From Bacteroidota bacterium (lineage in GTDB: Bacteria; Bacteroidota; Ignavibacteria; Ignavibacteriales; Ignavibacteriaceae): a stretch of DNA of 64,000 bases. The DNA lies in NCBI GenBank assembly GCA_022564295.1, contig JADFLR010000011.1, forward strand, positions 78,096 to 142,095, given 5' to 3'. This document shows positions 59,800-64,000 of the stretch, in pieces. The translations under genes were made by a program, and so were the position numbers. Every line of letters starts with the position of its first letter. The first letter of the stretch is position 1. The notes under the pieces are model-generated. The model did no database searches. It saw only the letters and a program-made list of their open reading frames with translations, and had not been told where the DNA came from.

Positions 59800-62508
59800 T
59801 TATTTCAACAAAACCATCTTCTTTATCTGAATAGTATTACCTGCTTGTAATCTATAAAAATAGATGCCGCTCGATAAGTTGGCTGCATTAAATGTTACTT
59901 CATAAAATCCAGCATCAACTTCTTGATTAACCAGGACACTAACTTCCTCACCAACTAAATTGTAAACAGAAAGCTTAACAAAACCATTTTCAGGAACACT
60001 GTATTTAATAATTGTTGATGGATTAAATGGATTTGGATAATTCTGCATTAGTTCAAACCCAATGGGGACTAATTCCTCCTCATCAACCGAAACCGGCGGA
60101 CCGGTAAACAAGCTAACAGGTATAGTTACAAATTCATTACCGGCAACATTCGTTGTTACTGCTATGAACCCGTTATAGGTCTGATTTTTCTCCAATCCGT
60201 TTGTATCGAAAGTAACTTCAATTGTATCGGCTTCGCCAGAGTTCAAACTTCCTTCCATACTCGATAAGCTTAGCCATGGAAGATCGCTGAACGGGTTTAC
60301 ACCAATAGTACCATGGCCCACATCGGGAATGTAATCAATACTTGTTGGACCCCCTGCTCCAGCATCAAAGTGACCGCCAAATCCAGCTATTGCCATATTG
60401 CCATCATCCTCAATCGAGGAAAGAGGAATTGTCAAAGAGATAATATCAGCGTTAACAGAAATACTACCGATCGCAACCGGATTGCCGGATGGATTTTTAT
60501 TTGTGCCCTCAAAAATATAATACATTAATGGCTGCGGTGGGAAAGTAAATAAACCGGGTACATCAACAATTATGTCATATTCAGATCCAATATTTTGCTC
60601 CGGTAGATTAAGACCAAATCCACCCGGGAATGCTCCTGTGTTAGGATCAAAATCTGTATCCAAAGAAAATATTATAAATGTGCTGTCAAGATCGACATTA
60701 TTAAGAAACTGAAACTCAATAGTAACTGACGAAATATCCTTAGTTGCAAAAACGCCTGTCATGTCTCCCCCGGTTCCGAATATTAGATCTCCGGCGGGAT
60801 CGATTATTATCGTATCACCTAACCCTTGAACCGTGTTAATACTTTTTGAAATATGAATGTCAGAAATATTTGAAGTATTAATATTGATCTTCAAATCATT
60901 CCAATTTTTTCTAGTGTAAAAATTTTTTTTGTAACCTCTTAAAAACTCAAAAGGACCTGATACATCATCAAGCGTATATTCTAAAACTCCTGATGGACCT
61001 GAGTTACTAATTATAAGCTGTTCGGTTAACATCGAATCAACCGGAAGATTTACACTTATGGAATCAAAAGATAAACTTAACTGAGCAAGGTTCTCTCCGA
61101 TTGTAAAATTCTGAACAATGTTTGTTCCAGAAGGCAGAGTGACGGAAAAAGTATCGGATATAAATCCAAATTTGGAAAGTACAATCGTATGATCGCCTTC
61201 GTTAGTTCTGAAACTATAAGAGCCGTCTGATGAATTTAATATGGTCTTCCCTGCTTCGATAAAATATAACTCTACATCTGGTTCCGGTAATCCGCTTTGC
61301 TTATTTGTAATTACCCCTTCAATTCCTCCGGCACTTACACTATCAAATCGAAAAATGTAGAGACCGGTTTGAATATCAGAAACTACAAAATTGCGTGAAG
61401 GGAAAAACGGATACACACCCCAATCACCGTCGAAAACCCCACCAGTCCCTTGAAATGTATCATAGTAACCTACTTCAACGGGATCGGATGGATCTGATAT
61501 GTCAAGTATTCTTACTCCTTCAACATAATGAGAGATAAAAGCATAGTCACCCATTATTCTCGGCTCATGCGCAATCTGGGTTGTATCGCTTATGTATTCT
61601 CCAACCAAGACAATCTCATCATTATTATTTGGATCATTATCCCACAAAACGGAAATATCCCAAATCTTTATTGTCTGACCTGCAGATTCGTCACTGCTAA
61701 CCAGATAATTTCTGTCAGGCGTAGTCCACGAATTGTGAGCCATAAGTCCTGCATAAGTAAGTGTGGTTATTAGTTGAGGATTTGAGCGATCAGCAATATT
61801 TAAAATATCTATTGTACCCGGCGGAGTAAAAATATTGGAAGCAAAAAGAATGCTATCCTGAATAAAAACATCATGCACATATTTGGTATCGTAAGTGCTA
61901 AGTGGCAGAGGATTTACCGGATCAGAAATATCAAAAATTCGTATGCCATTCTGAACTACCCCACCCAAAGTAGCAGTGCCACCTTGAATATAGAGATATC
62001 CCTGACCGTCAACTGAAACTGTATGCGCTCTTGCATTGGTTGAATCAACACCCGGCCAAATATATCTTTTAATCAAGACTGCACTGTCCGGAAGACCGGA
62101 AAGATCAATTATCTGTATCCCTGTTAAATCGATTGGCGATGTATGTTCGGATACAACATATGCATACTGCTGATACGTTTGTATTTCTCTCCAGATTGTA
62201 CCGGGAGCTGTTGGTCCGGGTATCATCGTCACTTCCACAGGATTGGCAGGATCAGTAATGTTTATGATAGAGGTTCCGGCATCGTGTCCTATCAAAGCAT
62301 ATTCATTTCCCGATGGATCTATATAACCCCAAATATTTGAGTAAACACTGTACTCATCCAAATTTGCCAACATTGTAACATTATTATTTACTCCGGGAAC
62401 ATATTGTGCAAACGCGCTGCTGGAGCAAATAAATATTAATATAAGAATAAGAAAATATTTAAATCTATTAAGTAGAAATGACCTGCCCCAATTAAATTGT
62501 ATAAACAT
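59800..62508 (-). CDS. Choice-of-anchor B family secreted protein with sorting domain
   Basis: A 902-residue secreted protein. Residues about 45-395 are a beta-propeller-like choice-of-anchor B domain with repeated I-x-I-x-x-I-(S/T)-D-P-x-(N/D)-P units (INITDPANPVEV; FDISDPVNPLPL; LDISDPSDPVEV). A carboxypeptidase-regulatory-like beta domain follows (GGIEGVITNKQSGLPEPDVELYF), then further beta domains and a type IX sorting domain (NYPNPFNPSTIIKYSVPENG to KMVLLK). I use ATG 62508, 8 nt after GGAGGA; ATG 62514 lies too close to that site. It has its own terminator. Adhesion or matrix binding is possible but unproven. Confidence 0.88.
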   Translation of the reverse strand: MFIQFNWGRSFLLNRFKYFLILILIFICSSSAFAQYVPGVNNNVTMLANLDEYSVYSNIWGYIDPSGNEYALIGHDAGTSIINITDPANPVEVTMIPGPTAPGTIWREIQTYQQYAYVVSEHTSPIDLTGIQIIDLSGLPDSAVLIKRYIWPGVDSTNARAHTVSVDGQGYLYIQGGTATLGGVVQNGIRIFDISDPVNPLPLSTYDTKYVHDVFIQDSILFASNIFTPPGTIDILNIADRSNPQLITTLTYAGLMAHNSWTTPDRNYLVSSDESAGQTIKIWDISVLWDNDPNNNDEIVLVGEYISDTTQIAHEPRIMGDYAFISHYVEGVRILDISDPSDPVEVGYYDTFQGTGGVFDGDWGVYPFFPSRNFVVSDIQTGLYIFRFDSVSAGGIEGVITNKQSGLPEPDVELYFIEAGKTILNSSDGSYSFRTNEGDHTIVLSKFGFISDTFSVTLPSGTNIVQNFTIGENLAQLSLSFDSISVNLPVDSMLTEQLIISNSGPSGVLEYTLDDVSGPFEFLRGYKKNFYTRKNWNDLKININTSNISDIHISKSINTVQGLGDTIIIDPAGDLIFGTGGDMTGVFATKDISSVTIEFQFLNNVDLDSTFIIFSLDTDFDPNTGAFPGGFGLNLPEQNIGSEYDIIVDVPGLFTFPPQPLMYYIFEGTNKNPSGNPVAIGSISVNADIISLTIPLSSIEDDGNMAIAGFGGHFDAGAGGPTSIDYIPDVGHGTIGVNPFSDLPWLSLSSMEGSLNSGEADTIEVTFDTNGLEKNQTYNGFIAVTTNVAGNEFVTIPVSLFTGPPVSVDEEELVPIGFELMQNYPNPFNPSTIIKYSVPENGFVKLSVYNLVGEEVSVLVNQEVDAGFYEVTFNAANLSSGIYFYRLQAGNTIQIKKMVLLK

Positions 62509-62719
62509 AACCATCTTCCTCCAATCGAATTAATCTTATGTAAAAGTTATTAGTAGCATGATAATAAATAATAAAATCTTAAAATGTAAGTCTTTTTAAG
62601 ATAGTGGTGCAAATTATTTATCAAAGGATAATTGTTGTGATGAACGGCTGAAAAATTTCAACATCAATATTAATTTATTTGAATGATTTTAATATTGTAC
62701 TTAATTCTTTGTTGGAGTA

Positions 62720-62953
62720 ATGTTCACTGTTGAAAATAAAAGAGTACTTCTTTTAATCCTTTCAACAATATTATTTAGTATTAATTATACTGATGTTAGT
62801 GATGGCGGAGATGATGAAAAAATTAAAAAATTTCCGGAAGAAATGCACCTAACTAAAAATTATCGTGAACTAAAAAAATTCTTCAAAGACAACTCAATCA
62901 TAATTCCTAAAAAATTCCCGCTTAATTTTGCAGAACAACTAACAATAATCTAA
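62720..62953 (+). CDS. Small exported protein, unknown
   Basis: A 77-residue product with an N-terminal hydrophobic segment (VLLLILSTILFSINYTDVSDGG) fitting a signal peptide, then a short Lys-rich mature part (ELKKFFKDNSIIIPKKFPLNF). GGAG lies 3-4 nt before the ATG. No family recognised. It could be chance, but the start signal and signal-like N-terminus favour a real gene. Confidence 0.45.
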   Translation: MFTVENKRVLLLILSTILFSINYTDVSDGGDDEKIKKFPEEMHLTKNYRELKKFFKDNSIIIPKKFPLNFAEQLTII

Positions 62954-63458
62954 GTCTTAAGTAATTATAATCAGCATTGAGAAATGTGAAAATCTATTGA
63001 TTAGTTCCATTATTGAAACTGCGAGTGTAATTGAGCAGCATCATTAATTCATATAAATACAATTGACTTGACATTACAAATAGACTAATTTTGATGTGGT
63101 CATATTATTAAAGAAAAATTGCATAAACCATAAGCAGGGCATTTCTTTAGCTTAAGGTTACAAAAATATTCCTTCAGATTTGCAGAGCAAGTATTAAACA
63201 GTAAATTTCCTCTTATAAAAGTTAATAACAAACTAATTAGTGCAAAATATGGTAATTTATACCTAGCGTGATATGCTATAAACTACCAGGAATATATTTA
63301 TGCAGACTACAGTTTTAAAATATTTGTAATTTGAAGAGTATTGAAACAAATTGGAATATATATATGCAGCTGCACGCATATATACGTTCTTTAGTCAATG
63401 ATTCTGTGCAGTATAAGTAATAGTTATATTTGCAGCAAATAAATAAGGGAGATATAAA
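62954..63458. other. AT-rich intergenic region, 505 nt
   Basis: No gene or remnant is recognised. An inverted repeat TATATATGC (63359-63367) and GCATATATA (63376-63384), with an 8-nt loop, lies about 75 nt before the next gene and might be an operator or hairpin. Confidence 0.4.
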
Positions 63459-63962
63459 ATGAAAATAAAGAACATACTTTTTGTCCTGTTATTTTCGGTT
63501 TTATTTCTTTCATCTTGTCAAAATTCTTTAATCAAAACTGATAATGGTAATGTCCAAGTCTATTTTAAGTATGGTCACAAGAATGTGTTAGATACCTTCG
63601 AAAATACATATCAAAAAGATATGATACTGGATGGAGTTATTAAAATCAGATTTTTTTTAACACCGGAAGAACTGAATCAAATATTAGAAAAGGCTAATTC
63701 AATAAACTATTTTTCATTGCCGGATACTTTTAAATACGTCCCGGTAAATGGTATAACAAAGATAACTGACCCAAATCCTGGTGAACAAATATTAAGAATA
63801 AAATATCAACAAAAAGATAAAAGAACAATCTGGACTTATCCATTAAATGATAATTTCCCTGAAGTAAAAGATTTAATGGAATTAAAGGATTTTATAATAT
63901 CTATAATTATATCAAAACCTGAATACAAAAAATTGCCACCTACGAAAAGTGGTTATCAATAA
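63459..63962 (+). CDS. Predicted lipoprotein, unknown function
   Basis: A 167-residue protein with a clear lipoprotein signal (NILFVLLFSVLFLSSC, Cys20) and GGGAG 7-8 nt before the ATG. The mature part begins with VQVYFKYGHKNVLDTFENTYQKDM and includes FFLTPEELNQILEKANSINYFSLPD, a pattern of a strand followed by helices that I do not assign to any family. It lies near the right edge; the stop is inside the window. Confidence 0.75.
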   Translation: MKIKNILFVLLFSVLFLSSCQNSLIKTDNGNVQVYFKYGHKNVLDTFENTYQKDMILDGVIKIRFFLTPEELNQILEKANSINYFSLPDTFKYVPVNGITKITDPNPGEQILRIKYQQKDKRTIWTYPLNDNFPEVKDLMELKDFIISIIISKPEYKKLPPTKSGYQ

Positions 63963-64000
63963 TAAAAAAGCAAATATAACCAGCAACTCAAAGCGACCGC

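Noticed and set aside
62720..62953. Dismissing the 77-residue frame as noise
   Set aside because: Kept at low confidence because it has a signal-peptide-like N-terminus and a GGAG before its ATG.

Overview
The window is an AT-rich chromosomal segment that most resembles a member of the Ignavibacteriota/Chlorobi side of the Bacteroidota-Chlorobi group. The clues are secreted proteins ending in the YPNPFNPST-type type IX secretion sorting domain, a clustered C5-type haem operon led by glutamyl-tRNA reductase and a CcsA/HemX protein, weak or absent Shine-Dalgarno sequences before many genes, and a tRNA promoter of the TTTG-N19-TAnnTTTG type. This assignment is inferred from gene content; no marker rRNA lies in the window.

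Layout. (1) 1-1230: isocitrate lyase running off the left edge, then an ATP-grasp enzyme (1581-2783). (2) 2780-10499, minus strand: a haem operon read as ccsA/hemX - hemA - hemC - small membrane-anchored protein - TetR::hemD fusion - hemE - hemN, with a small MITE-like element between hemE and hemN. (3) 10609-15318: SPFH/prohibitin protein, ferritin-like protein, thymidine phosphorylase, aspS. (4) 16203-25508: a compact type IV pilus-like machine: two tandem pilin-like proteins, a terminator, PilC, PilB, PilT, a PilM-PilN fusion, a PilO protein with a PilP-like tail, and a secretin. The pilin-like proteins lack a canonical prepilin-peptidase site and no peptidase or pseudopilin is visible. (5) 25511-33457: a block of two-component proteins: a lone receiver, a hybrid kinase with three receivers, a receiver-DHp protein without an ATPase domain, and a convergent hybrid kinase/NtrC-type pair. 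(6) tRNA-Lys, a two-gene BtpA unit and a PepT-like peptidase. (7) 36264-43281: a ten-PAS cytoplasmic kinase, a NarL-type regulator and two CheY-like paralogues, one with its phospho-acceptor Asp replaced by Glu; a 19-bp dyad TGTAG-N9-CTACA lies upstream of both CheY-like genes and recurs near 59.6 kb. (8) 43.3-48 kb: a worn accessory region with gene-tail remnants (kinase, thioredoxin, AlaX), a REP-associated transposase, an IS200/IS605-type TnpA between two REP-like modules, a lytic transglycosylase and an alanyl-tRNA editing protein. (9) 48.0-54.9 kb: an outer-membrane-like protein, two metallopeptidases (PepF, M49), a TraB-family protein and a luciferase-like oxidoreductase. (10) 54.9-64 kb: an apparently inserted secreted-protein gene framed by a 72-bp perfect direct repeat, an M36 fungalysin-like peptidase and a choice-of-anchor-B protein, both with sorting domains, and two small exported proteins.

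How the parts may work together. The haem operon supplies most tetrapyrrole steps from glutamyl-tRNA to protoporphyrinogen precursors, with hemL and hemB missing here; the DNA-binding TetR domain fused to HemD suggests that the enzyme may also sense or control flux. The pilus-like machine is followed directly by sensory genes, and the NtrC-type regulator is a reasonable but unproven candidate for controlling the pilin genes. The PAS kinase and NarL-type regulator are a natural pair, and the dyad may be the regulator's site.

The strongest points for follow-up are the peptidase-site-less pilin system, the TetR::HemD fusion, the repeated dyad, and the repeated pattern of divergent 3' gene tails left next to inserted DNA.
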